Positions 7,501 through 15,276 of a stretch of 19,336 nt of DNA are shown here, piece by piece. The stretch is from Spirochaetales bacterium (GTDB lineage: Bacteria; Spirochaetota; Spirochaetia; DSM-27196; PWMO01): positions 1 to 19,336 of the forward strand of contig SKLB01000362.1 in NCBI GenBank assembly GCA_007123465.1, written 5' to 3'. Each line of letters opens with the position of its first letter. The first letter of the stretch is position 1. The position numbers were made by a program, and so were the translations under genes. The notes beneath the pieces are model-generated. The model had not been told where the DNA came from. It did no database searches and worked only from the letters and a program-made list of their open reading frames with translations.

Positions 7501-10500
7501 TGTTGCCAGCCAGGCTCGTATTCGTTTTTGTGATTCTATTGTTGATTGCCGCATCGGTGGTGGCACAGGATAGCGTACCGTCTGATAACGACGACGAGCC
7601 TCCGGTCTCACTGACGCAGCGTACGCTGGCACAGGATATCGCTACCGCAGAGTTTGAAGAGCTGGTGCAGTGGCTGACGCGCCTGGGGCTTTCGACACGA
7701 GGATCGCGCAGCGAACTGCAGAGCCGCCTCTATGCGCACTACGGGGTGCAGGCTCCACGCGACCGAGCTGCCGATGCCACCCGTGAAATCACCATAGAGT
7801 CTGCAATCGAATCCGAGTATTTCCTGCTGGAACAGATCGATCAGCGTTACATCCGCCTGCGCGGCGGGGTACAGATCCGTATGGAAGATTTCGAGAGCGG
7901 TGTCACGCATCGTATCAGCGCCGAGGAGATCATTTTCAATCAGAGCGAAGACAGCCTGACCGCGCTCGGCGCCATTGAGTATATTATTGCGCGGCCGGGG
8001 CAGGGTGATGAACGCTTTGAGGGAGAGATGTTGACCGTCTTCCTGAACACCTGGGAAGGAGTCTTCCTGGAAGGAAGATCTACGCGGCCGCGGACCATAG
8101 AGGATGAGGAAATCGAGTTCTCTTATGCCGGTAGATACATCACCCGTTCGGCAGACGACATCATTGTCATGGAGGACGGGGTAATCACGTCCTCACCGGT
8201 CGATCCACCCAATTATCACATTCGTGCGCGGCGTATCTGGGTATTGGGGCCGGGGGAATGGGGGTTGCAGAACGCGGTGCTCTACGTTGGGCGGGTGCCG
8301 GTTTTCTACTTTCCGTTCTTTTTTCGCTATGGAGATCGATTGTTCTTCAATCCGGTGGCCGGGTATCGCAACCGCGAGGGCGCGTTCATTCAGACCACCA
8401 GCTACCTGATCGGCAGCAAGCAGGCCCGCGAGACTTCGGTTTCGTTCCTGCAGTTGGCCGACGAAGGCGAAGGCGAGGCGCGCCGTGTACGCGAGGGTCT
8501 ATTCATGCGGCCGGCCACCGAAGACGATCCAGCACCACGCTTCGATAACGAGGACTGGAATCTGCGGCTACTCGCCGACATCTACACGCGCATGGGCGCC
8601 TACGTCGGGCTGGAGGGCGAGCTGCCGCAGTTGTGGTTCTTCGACCGTTTTGACGGTGCACTTGGTATCGGCGTCAGCCGCGCGCTGCGTAACTACCCAC
8701 AGGGGACACTGGGATATACCAACTACTTCATCGATGTTACCTGGGATGAGCAGCAACCCCAACCGTATCCGTTAGACCTGGAAAACAGACCGGAAGTGCG
8801 CTACTGGGACGCAACGCAGTTTGCCGGCATCACGCTTCCGTTTCGCTACAAGGCAGATATCGAGTTTGCCACGCGCCTCAATCGATTGAACCTGCGCGGT
8901 GATTTTGAGCTATACTCCGACCGCTACGTAGATCTTGACTACGGAGACCGCTCGGAAGACATGGATTGGCTGGCACTGGTTGGAGAAGGCCCGGATTTTG
9001 AACCGGATACCGTGAGCGAAAAGACCAGACTGCTGTGGCGTTTGTCCGGAAGCTACAACGCACCAATGGCCGCAGCAGCGCCCTGGATTCAGTCGCTGTC
9101 GCTGCAGAATTTTGTGACTTCGCTGGCGTGGAGCAGTAAGCAGACCGATCCTGCCTCACTGCCCCAATACGCCAGCCGCTTTGATCCTTCTCCTGAGCGT
9201 GCGCCTGTTCCTTCGCAGTACCTCGCCGACCGCAGTCCACAGGACTACTTCTTCTATCCCTCGCGTCTGACGGCGCCTGATATGGGTGTTCGCATGAGCG
9301 GTACGCTGGCTGACAGCCGCGCTGTACGACGCCGCGCCGCCGACACTGTTGACGCGCAGGAGTTTGATATTCGCGCGCCCTGGGAGAGTGATCCACCCGG
9401 GGATTACCCCGTTGAAACCCCGGTCAACGACGGCTACCAGCGGCTGCCGCCGCGCGAAGCCGATCTCAGCGGGTTACGATTTGAAGAACCGCTGAACTAC
9501 CGGGTTTCCTACACATTGACGCCGCGCCTGACGGTAGTCAATGAGTACGATCAGAGTGAGTGGATGAAGCCTGACGACATCGATTTTGCCTACTCCTATT
9601 CCAGCCTGACATCCAACAACAGCGCACGCATCAACTACCAGAGCGACATCTACGACCGGCTCTTTGTCGTCAGCGGGTCGCTGGATTCCAGCTATCGCTA
9701 CCGCTCAATCTACAACGCCGAGCGGCTCGAAGAGGATCAGTTTCGCAACCTTGAGACGCAGGCGTTCCGCTACGGGTCGGCGCGGCTGTCCAACAACCTG
9801 CGTTTGTCTACCTTTCCCTTTGTTCGCGACAGCTACCTCGATCAGACCAACCTCAGTTACGATCTGAACACCACGCTGTACGACCGGGCATTTGTTGAAC
9901 GGGACCCCGATGATGACTCTGCGGTATACGCCGACCGATTCTTTCGCTGGGATGACGAATTTGTTCGTGCTCACGCGCTCAATATGAACCTGCTGGTCAA
10001 TTACTGGCGAGCAACACAGTCGCTGCGGGTGCGCGCCGACCTGCCTCCGTTGGATGACCGCTACAGCGGCAGGCTAGACCTGATAACCGGACCGCTGACC
10101 TCAACGGTTGAGACCGAGGCGCGACGCATTGAAGACCAGTGGCGCTACAGCCCGCTGATCGTCACCGAGACGTTGCGCTTTCACGAACAGGTTTCACTGC
10201 GGCAGCGCTTTATCTACGACATCGAAGAGGACCAGGTGGACTCACTGTCGAGCTCGCTGCAGCTGTGGCCGCTGACTGCATCGCTCAACTTCCGCTACAC
10301 TCCCGGATTCAGATTCATCAGCCCGGTGGAGCAGCCCGGCGTTGCCCCGTGGCAGCAGCGCGACCCGGACGAGGCCACGCTACGCCCCACCGATGCCGAC
10401 ATCCGGTTTGATTTCCGCTATGAAAGCGATCCGTTGTGGCGCAATAGAGTGCGCTGGGGTGCGCGCTTTGACTCGCAATTGCGCATGAACTTCCTGCGCT

Positions 10501-10925
10501 TCACCGAAAGCTTTCTGGATGTTCGCCTGGGATTCAACGTCCGTGTTCATCAATTTCTCGATCTCAGTTTCTCGTCGGTCTCGCGCAACGCGCTGGTATA
10601 CCAGTACGTGCCTTCACTGGCGGACAAGGTTGGCGTACCGCAGCGCAGCGTGTTGGAGGATATCGGCAACTCCTTTGCCTTCGCCAATCAACCGGCGCGT
10701 GAAGACTCACCATTCAATATCCAGAGCATCAGCATTGCAGCCGTACACCATCTCGATGACTGGGATCTGACACTGCGCTACAGCGGTAACCCCGAAGTAG
10801 TCACAGACGCGGACGGTCTTCAGCAGTACCGCTGGATACCGTTTGTTGAGATCACGCTGGTGTGGCGACCCTTCCCCGAAATCCGCAGCGAGGTGCGTTA
10901 CGAGGACGATCAGCTGTTCTACTGA
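7497..10925 (+). CDS. lptD: LptD/OstA-like outer-membrane assembly protein
   Basis: This is probably an LptD-family protein, which in diderm bacteria inserts lipopolysaccharide or similar glycolipid into the outer membrane. The 1142-residue product starts with a signal peptide (hydrophobic 7-22, cleavage near AQ at 23-24). Residues 49-83 form a short SAP-like helical motif. An OstA/LptA-type beta-jellyroll region follows (about 95-290, alternating beta-strands). LptD-like strands include GRVPVFYFPFFFRYGDRLFF. The rest is rich in alternating aromatic/charged strands typical of a beta-barrel, with a long less regular insert at about 555-655. It ends in DQLFY, an aromatic C-terminus suited to Bam-dependent insertion. 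No cysteine is present, unlike Escherichia coli LptD. It overlaps uvrA by a few bases, so it is probably co-translated. Whether the cargo is LPS is unknown, since many spirochaetes lack LPS. Confidence 0.8.
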   Translation: MMLPARLVFVFVILLLIAASVVAQDSVPSDNDDEPPVSLTQRTLAQDIATAEFEELVQWLTRLGLSTRGSRSELQSRLYAHYGVQAPRDRAADATREITIESAIESEYFLLEQIDQRYIRLRGGVQIRMEDFESGVTHRISAEEIIFNQSEDSLTALGAIEYIIARPGQGDERFEGEMLTVFLNTWEGVFLEGRSTRPRTIEDEEIEFSYAGRYITRSADDIIVMEDGVITSSPVDPPNYHIRARRIWVLGPGEWGLQNAVLYVGRVPVFYFPFFFRYGDRLFFNPVAGYRNREGAFIQTTSYLIGSKQARETSVSFLQLADEGEGEARRVREGLFMRPATEDDPAPRFDNEDWNLRLLADIYTRMGAYVGLEGELPQLWFFDRFDGALGIGVSRALRNYPQGTLGYTNYFIDVTWDEQQPQPYPLDLENRPEVRYWDATQFAGITLPFRYKADIEFATRLNRLNLRGDFELYSDRYVDLDYGDRSEDMDWLALVGEGPDFEPDTVSEKTRLLWRLSGSYNAPMAAAAPWIQSLSLQNFVTSLAWSSKQTDPASLPQYASRFDPSPERAPVPSQYLADRSPQDYFFYPSRLTAPDMGVRMSGTLADSRAVRRRAADTVDAQEFDIRAPWESDPPGDYPVETPVNDGYQRLPPREADLSGLRFEEPLNYRVSYTLTPRLTVVNEYDQSEWMKPDDIDFAYSYSSLTSNNSARINYQSDIYDRLFVVSGSLDSSYRYRSIYNAERLEEDQFRNLETQAFRYGSARLSNNLRLSTFPFVRDSYLDQTNLSYDLNTTLYDRAFVERDPDDDSAVYADRFFRWDDEFVRAHALNMNLLVNYWRATQSLRVRADLPPLDDRYSGRLDLITGPLTSTVETEARRIEDQWRYSPLIVTETLRFHEQVSLRQRFIYDIEEDQVDSLSSSLQLWPLTASLNFRYTPGFRFISPVEQPGVAPWQQRDPDEATLRPTDADIRFDFRYESDPLWRNRVRWGARFDSQLRMNFLRFTESFLDVRLGFNVRVHQFLDLSFSSVSRNALVYQYVPSLADKVGVPQRSVLEDIGNSFAFANQPAREDSPFNIQSISIAAVHHLDDWDLTLRYSGNPEVVTDADGLQQYRWIPFVEITLVWRPFPEIRSEVRYEDDQLFY

Positions 10926-10930
10926 TGGCC

Positions 10931-10960
10931 TTGACCGCAGCTTTGCTCCGGTTCTATACT
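10931..10960 (+). promoter_or_regulatory. Sigma70-type promoter of the ybeZ-ybeY-corC cluster
   Basis: TTGACC (10931-10936) and TATACT (10955-10960) each match the sigma70 consensus at five of six bases and are separated by 18 bases. Transcription would start near 10967, just ahead of the Shine-Dalgarno at 10971-10977. It lies in the 57-base gap after the lptD-like gene and explains how the next four genes are expressed on their own. Confidence 0.65.
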
Positions 10961-10970
10961 TCTATTATCG

Positions 10971-10977
10971 AGAGGAG
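10971..10977 (+). promoter_or_regulatory. Shine-Dalgarno supporting the TTG start of ybeZ
   Basis: AGAGGAG lies 5 bases before the TTG at 10983. No ATG or GTG in the correct frame offers a better-placed signal before the conserved region, so the TTG is preferred. Confidence 0.65.
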
Positions 10978-10982
10978 ACCTA

Positions 10983-11936
10983 TTGAGTTATAACGCAACA
11001 GTCGTACTTGAGAGTGCTGCTGTAATGTCCGAGGTTTTGGGCGTGCACGATGCCAACCTCAGGATCATCGAAGAGCTATTGCAGACACCAATCCGTTCAC
11101 GAGGAAATGAGCTTTTTCTTGAAGACAGCGGCGGGGAGAAACGCGAGATTCTGGTGCGTCTGCTCGACGAGCTGCAGCAGCATATAGAACTGGGACAGGT
11201 TGCTTCGCCGCAATTGATCCGCGCTATTCACACCTCGTTGACCAGCGGACAGAGTGGAGCAGTAGACGAACTCAAAGACATCCACACATCGATTCCTAAC
11301 GGAAAGACGGTCTTTCCGCGCAGCCACGGCCAGGCGCTCTACCTCAGCGGAATGAGCAGCCATGATATGACGTTCTGTATCGGGCCGGCGGGCACCGGCA
11401 AGACCTATCTGGCGGTTGCACACGCCATGGCTGAGGTGCTCTCGCGCAAGAAGCGCAAGCTGGTGCTGACCCGTCCGGTGGTTGAAGCCGGCGAGCGCCT
11501 CGGTTTCCTGCCCGGTGATCTGGCGCAGAAGATCAATCCATATCTCAAACCGCTCTACGACGCAATGGAACTGCTGACTTCGCCCGAAACAGTGCAGCGC
11601 ATGGAAGAGAACCGAATTATTGAGGTTGCACCGCTGGCGTACATGCGCGGCCGCAGTCTGGCGGACTGCTACATTATTCTGGACGAGGCGCAGAATACCA
11701 CGCGTGAGCAGATGAAGATGTTCCTTACGCGCATGGGTGAGGGATCGCGAGCGGTGATTACCGGCGATATCACGCAGATCGATCTTCCATCGCGCCGCGA
11801 TTCCGGAATGCTGCACGCAATCGATATCCTTCAGAATATCAGCGACATACATTTCTCCTGGTTTTCCGGTCGTGATGTGGTGCGCAATCCGCTGGTACGC
11901 AAGATCATCGACGCCTACGATGCGCACGGAGCGTAG
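10983..11936 (+). CDS. ybeZ: PhoH-family ATPase (YbeZ)
   Basis: This is a PhoH/YbeZ-type P-loop NTPase, a cytoplasmic protein linked to RNA metabolism that works with the endoribonuclease YbeY. The 317-residue product has Walker A GPAGTGKT at 134-141 and Walker B IILDEAQNTT at 231-240. Also seen are the family stretches LTRPVVEAGERLGFLPGD (about 162-179) and VITGDITQIDLP (about 258-269). Length is normal. It starts at TTG 10983 with AGAGGAG upstream, and its TAG is followed at once by the ybeY ATG at 11937. The ybeZ-ybeY-corC order is conserved in many bacteria, including E. coli, which supports the assignment. The biochemical role of the ATPase in this organism is inferred from the family. 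Confidence 0.93.
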   Translation: MSYNATVVLESAAVMSEVLGVHDANLRIIEELLQTPIRSRGNELFLEDSGGEKREILVRLLDELQQHIELGQVASPQLIRAIHTSLTSGQSGAVDELKDIHTSIPNGKTVFPRSHGQALYLSGMSSHDMTFCIGPAGTGKTYLAVAHAMAEVLSRKKRKLVLTRPVVEAGERLGFLPGDLAQKINPYLKPLYDAMELLTSPETVQRMEENRIIEVAPLAYMRGRSLADCYIILDEAQNTTREQMKMFLTRMGEGSRAVITGDITQIDLPSRRDSGMLHAIDILQNISDIHFSWFSGRDVVRNPLVRKIIDAYDAHGA

Positions 11937-12398
11937 ATGAACAGCGTTGAGGTAGCCATTGAAGAGAGTGCTGAGGATGCGCCAGCGGTGGAGCGTATTA
12001 CCCGGTTTGTACACTCGGTACTTCAGACCATGCAGATAGACGGCTGGGAGCTCTCGGTTGTTCTGTGCGGTGATCAGCAGATGCAGAATCTGAATCGTGA
12101 GTTCCGCGATAGGGACGAAACCACCGACGTACTGTCCTTTTCGCAGCTCGAGGGCGTGAACCCTCCGGCCAACAGCAGTGCTGCGCTGTACGCCGGAGAC
12201 GTTGTAGTCTGCCTGCCGCACGCGCGGCGCAACGCTTTGCAGTTTGAAGTCGATTTCGAAGAAGAACTGAAGCGTCTGATCGTTCACGGCGTATTGCATC
12301 TGGCGGGGTTTGATCACAGTGATAACTCGGCGGTCCAGCCTATGCTGTCTGAGCAGGAACGAATTCTGCTGCTGCTGAAAAGGGAGCAACTGTTTTGA
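11937..12398 (+). CDS. ybeY: Endoribonuclease YbeY (rRNA maturation factor)
   Basis: YbeY is a metal-dependent endoribonuclease needed for 16S rRNA 3' end maturation and ribosome quality control. The 153-residue product carries the family motif HGVLHLAGFDH, giving the three zinc-ligand histidines His117, His121 and His127. The upstream signatures TDVLSF (63-68) and GDVVVCLP (87-94) are also present. The length is normal. The ATG at 11937 directly abuts the ybeZ stop. The TGA at 12396-12398 overlaps the TTG start of corC, so the three proteins are probably made in coupled fashion. All catalytic ligands are intact. Confidence 0.95.
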   Translation: MNSVEVAIEESAEDAPAVERITRFVHSVLQTMQIDGWELSVVLCGDQQMQNLNREFRDRDETTDVLSFSQLEGVNPPANSSAALYAGDVVVCLPHARRNALQFEVDFEEELKRLIVHGVLHLAGFDHSDNSAVQPMLSEQERILLLLKREQLF

Positions 12399-13204
12399 AG
12401 AAGACGGGGTTATTCCGAAAACTCTTTCCAAATGGTAGTCAGCGGGTCAGCGGAGCTGATCCTGCGCTCTCGCTGGAGAAGCAGCTGATGATCAAGGGAG
12501 TCTTGAGCCTGTCTGAAGTAACGGTCAAGGAGGTCATGGTTCCGCGTATCGACGTTAATTTCATCGGCATCGAGTTTGCACACTCCGATCTGATCGAACG
12601 GGTTTCTGAAGCCGGCCATTCGCGCTTCCCGGTTTACAAGGATACCATCGATAACGTAGTCGGGATTCTCTACGCCAAGGATATGCTGCGCTTTCTGCTC
12701 ACCAAGGAAGAGATAAACGTCGAGAAGATCATTCGCCGGCCATTCTTTGTCCCTGAAAGCAAGCGGCTGGATTCTCTGTTACGCGAGATGCAGCGCCGCC
12801 ATGTACATATTGCGGTAGCCGTTGATGAGTACGGTGGAGTCTCGGGCATTGTCTGCCTTGAAGACATCATTGAAGAGATTGTCGGCGACATTCAGGATGA
12901 GTTCGACAACGAACGCGAGGATATCCTCGAAATCGGTGATAAGGTTTATCTGTGTGATGCACGCGTCGACATCGAAGATCTCAACGAGCAGCTCGGCCTC
13001 GGTATCCCCGACGAAGACTTTGGTACGCTTGGGGGCTTTGTGTTCGACCTCTTCGGCAAGATCCCGGCACGTTATGAGAAGGTCACGTATCAGGGAATTG
13101 ATTTCATCATCCAGGAGATGGACGGACACAAGATCCGTACGGTCAAGATCATTGCAGCCGGCAACGAACAGGCTACCGAAACAGACGGGGGAAACGGTGA
13201 CTGA
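12395..13204 (+). CDS. corC: CorC/HlyC-family CBS-domain protein (TlyC-like)
   Basis: This is a soluble CBS-pair protein of the CorC/YbeX family, linked to Mg2+/Co2+ homeostasis and, in E. coli, to ribosome assembly. Spirochaete homologues are often labelled TlyC hemolysin on weak grounds. The 269-residue product has two CBS motifs (about 45-110 and 115-165) including VAVDEYGGVSGIVCLEDIIE (141-160). A CorC/HlyC C-terminal transporter-associated domain follows (about 180-255, with DFGTLGGFVFDLFGKIP). There is no N-terminal membrane DUF21 domain. The start is TTG 12395, overlapping the ybeY stop, with AGGGAG at 12381-12386 eight bases upstream. Its last 8 bases overlap the next gene. Position after ybeY matches E. 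coli ybeX, which supports CorC over hemolysin. Confidence 0.9.
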   Translation: MKKTGLFRKLFPNGSQRVSGADPALSLEKQLMIKGVLSLSEVTVKEVMVPRIDVNFIGIEFAHSDLIERVSEAGHSRFPVYKDTIDNVVGILYAKDMLRFLLTKEEINVEKIIRRPFFVPESKRLDSLLREMQRRHVHIAVAVDEYGGVSGIVCLEDIIEEIVGDIQDEFDNEREDILEIGDKVYLCDARVDIEDLNEQLGLGIPDEDFGTLGGFVFDLFGKIPARYEKVTYQGIDFIIQEMDGHKIRTVKIIAAGNEQATETDGGNGD

Positions 13205-15182
13205 ACGACCGCGCAAAATCGCGCTGCTGCCGGCATTTCTGCTGATCCTGGGTATGCTGGCAGCTCCTGCAACGGCGCAGGTTGCCGACGCGGTCAGCTA
13301 CTACCAACAGGGGGTACGCGCGCTGCAGGCCGGAGATCCGTATCGAGCCATCGAACAGTTTTCCTCGGCGCTGGCAGAGAACCCGTCGTATTTCGAGGCG
13401 CATAAGGGCATGGCTGAGGCGTATTATCGCCTCGATGAGTATGATCAGGCGCTATCGTCGGTTAATCGCGCGGCATCGCTGCGCCGCGATAGCCTGAGCC
13501 TGCAGAACCTCGAAGGGCGTATCCAGATCGGTCTCGGCAACGTGGAACGGGCCGGGCGGCTGTTCGACCAGATTCTGGCGCGCGAGCGGAACAACATCGA
13601 CGCGCTTATCGGGCGCGCCGAGCTGGCGGTTGCCCAGGGCCGCACAGACGAAGCTGCGCGGCGCTATAACGATGCTATCCGCCTCGAGCCCAACGAGCGC
13701 CGCGCGCTGCTGGCGCTGGCGATTCTCTACGACTATCTGGACGAGAGTGATCGTGCTGAGCAGTATATCCGCCTGGCAGTACGCTACCATCCGCAGAGCG
13801 CGGTTGCACATCTGCTGGCTGCTGAGCACTACCTGCAACGCAGTCGAGTGCTCGAAGCCGAGCGCCACGCTACCACCGCGCTTACTATTGAACCGACGTC
13901 TACCGATGCGCTGTTCATCCTGGCGCACCTGGCGCTGATCCGCGCCGATTACCGCACGGTGCTCGACCGGGTGGACGAGCTGCTCAGCGTTGACCGCAAT
14001 GATCACCGTGCCTGGTACCTGCGCGGGGTTTCTCTGGCCGAGACCGGAGACCTGGACGAGGCATTGCGCAGCTACCGGATGGCCTTGACCGTGCGTCCCG
14101 ACGAAGAGATTCCGCGCATGGCTGCGGAACAGGCGCTGCTGGACCGCACTGATGTTGAGGATCAGCGGCGTCAGGAGTTCGCGCAGCACCACTTTGTGCG
14201 CGCGCGCTCACTGGCACAGCGCAATCAGTTTGCGCGAGCGCTTACCTCCTACCGTCGCGGGATCCAGCTCGATCCCTACAATCGTGACGGACGGCTAGGA
14301 TACGCAAACCTGTTGCGTCTGCGCGGTTACCGCGCGCGCTATCTGCAGGAGTTGCGGGTACTGGACGAATACGGTCTCGGCGGGCGCGATATCGATGAAC
14401 GCATCGAAGCCTTTGAGAGCGTGCTTGCCGATAGCGTTGCCGTACGTTGGAATGTTGATCAGTTCAGCCTCAACGCAACGCGCACCCGGTTTGATCTGTT
14501 TGTACACGAAGCCCCGGTGACGTCGGATTATCCACAGTCGGACTATTTCCTGGCGCGCCAGCTGCGCAACGAACTGCTTGCTTTTGAGATGATCGATGTG
14601 GCGCAGGAACCATTGCGCAGCGATAGCTTCGCGACGGCGTTTCGTGAAGCGCGGCGCCGCAACGCCGATTACTTTGTGGTGCTGGAGTTTTCTCAGGCCG
14701 ATCGGGCTTTCCAGGCCCACGCGCGGGTCTACGTCGGGCGAACCGGCACCCAGATTGCTCAATTGCGGGTTAATCGCAGCGGTAACGACCGCGTCCAGCG
14801 CGCCCTGCAGGCGGTCGCGTCCGATATAAACTCGCTTGTTCCGCTGAGGGGTACAATCCAGCAACGCGAAGCCGAGCGTTTGCTGGTCAACCTTGGCAGC
14901 CTGCACGGTTTGGCTGTGGATGACAGCCTTGAGATAGTACGCAGGGGCGCTCTGGTGCTTCGCAGCGAGCGTCCGGGTTTTACCTATTCCAGCTCCGATA
15001 TTCTGGGAACCTACCGCGTGACGCGCGTTGATGACCTTGTCTCCGAGGGCGAACTCAGCGGCCGTACGGTGTTTGACTACGTGAACGTAGGAGACGAGGT
15101 GATCCGCGAGCATGACGACCAACCGTCTGCTGCCGGAGATCTCTTTCCGCCGATATACCGCCGCATTCGAAGCATTCGATAA
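13197..15182 (+). CDS. Exported TPR protein with CsgG/FlgT-like C-terminal region
   Basis: The product is 661 residues from GTG 13197, which overlaps the end of corC by 8 bases. That start places a signal peptide at the N-terminus: basic ERPRK, a hydrophobic core, cleavage near ATAQ at 25-28. Residues 33 to about 400 hold repeated 34-residue TPR hairpins, for example YYQQGVRALQAGDPYRAIEQ and RAELAVAQGRTDEAARRY. From about 425 the sequence changes to an alpha/beta region (LARQLRNELLAFEMIDV, then RRNADYFVVLEF, then RVYVGRTGTQIAQLRV) resembling CsgG/FlgT-middle folds. A segment at about 550-585 (GTIQQREAERLLVNLGSLHG through LEIVRRG) resembles the small beta-barrel of FlgT-C. No lipobox is seen. 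It is probably periplasmic. Function is unknown, but the tie to ybeZ-ybeY-corC may be only positional. Confidence 0.85.
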   Translation: MTERPRKIALLPAFLLILGMLAAPATAQVADAVSYYQQGVRALQAGDPYRAIEQFSSALAENPSYFEAHKGMAEAYYRLDEYDQALSSVNRAASLRRDSLSLQNLEGRIQIGLGNVERAGRLFDQILARERNNIDALIGRAELAVAQGRTDEAARRYNDAIRLEPNERRALLALAILYDYLDESDRAEQYIRLAVRYHPQSAVAHLLAAEHYLQRSRVLEAERHATTALTIEPTSTDALFILAHLALIRADYRTVLDRVDELLSVDRNDHRAWYLRGVSLAETGDLDEALRSYRMALTVRPDEEIPRMAAEQALLDRTDVEDQRRQEFAQHHFVRARSLAQRNQFARALTSYRRGIQLDPYNRDGRLGYANLLRLRGYRARYLQELRVLDEYGLGGRDIDERIEAFESVLADSVAVRWNVDQFSLNATRTRFDLFVHEAPVTSDYPQSDYFLARQLRNELLAFEMIDVAQEPLRSDSFATAFREARRRNADYFVVLEFSQADRAFQAHARVYVGRTGTQIAQLRVNRSGNDRVQRALQAVASDINSLVPLRGTIQQREAERLLVNLGSLHGLAVDDSLEIVRRGALVLRSERPGFTYSSSDILGTYRVTRVDDLVSEGELSGRTVFDYVNVGDEVIREHDDQPSAAGDLFPPIYRRIRSIR

Positions 15183-15198
15183 TTTCTTACCGATAGTG

Positions 15199-15238
15199 TT
15201 GACACTTATTGGCGATATGTGTACTCTAAATCTATAAG
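15199..15238 (+). promoter_or_regulatory. Promoter region of the gap operon (two overlapping candidates)
   Basis: The 94-base gap before gap holds a perfect TTGACA (15199-15204) with TACTCT at 15222-15227 after 17 bases. It also holds an overlapping pair, TTGGCG (15209-15214) and TATAAG (15233-15238), with an 18-base spacer. The first has the better -35 box and the second the better -10 box. The region is AT-richer than its surroundings, as expected for a promoter. Which one is used cannot be told from sequence. Confidence 0.6.
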
Positions 15239-15265
15239 AACAAAGTCACTATGTATCTGAACGTC

Positions 15266-15271
15266 AGGAGG
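15266..15271 (+). promoter_or_regulatory. Consensus Shine-Dalgarno of gap
   Basis: AGGAGG, a perfect anti-16S match, lies 5 bases before the ATG at 15277. It is the strongest ribosome-binding site in the window, in keeping with an abundant glycolytic enzyme. Confidence 0.8.
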
Positions 15272-15276
15272 ATAAG

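Noticed and set aside
11097..12431. Minus-strand open frame of 444 codons opposite ybeZ and ybeY
   Set aside because: It is fully antisense to two conserved genes with intact motifs, shows no domain, and lacks a ribosome site. It reflects codon bias on the coding strand.
12822..13196. Upstream extension of the TPR gene frame into corC
   Set aside because: The extension overlaps corC over its CBS and C-terminal domains, is Ser/Arg-rich in translation, and would bury the signal peptide. GTG 13197 is a better start.
12395..13204. Hemolysin (TlyC) as the function of the CBS protein
   Set aside because: The label comes from weak early evidence. Domains and the ybeZ-ybeY neighbourhood fit CorC/YbeX, and there is no membrane or pore-forming segment.
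14295..15122. Minus-strand open frame of 275 codons opposite the second TPR gene
   Set aside because: It is antisense to an ORF with clear TPR periodicity and a signal peptide, and no recognisable protein features are present.
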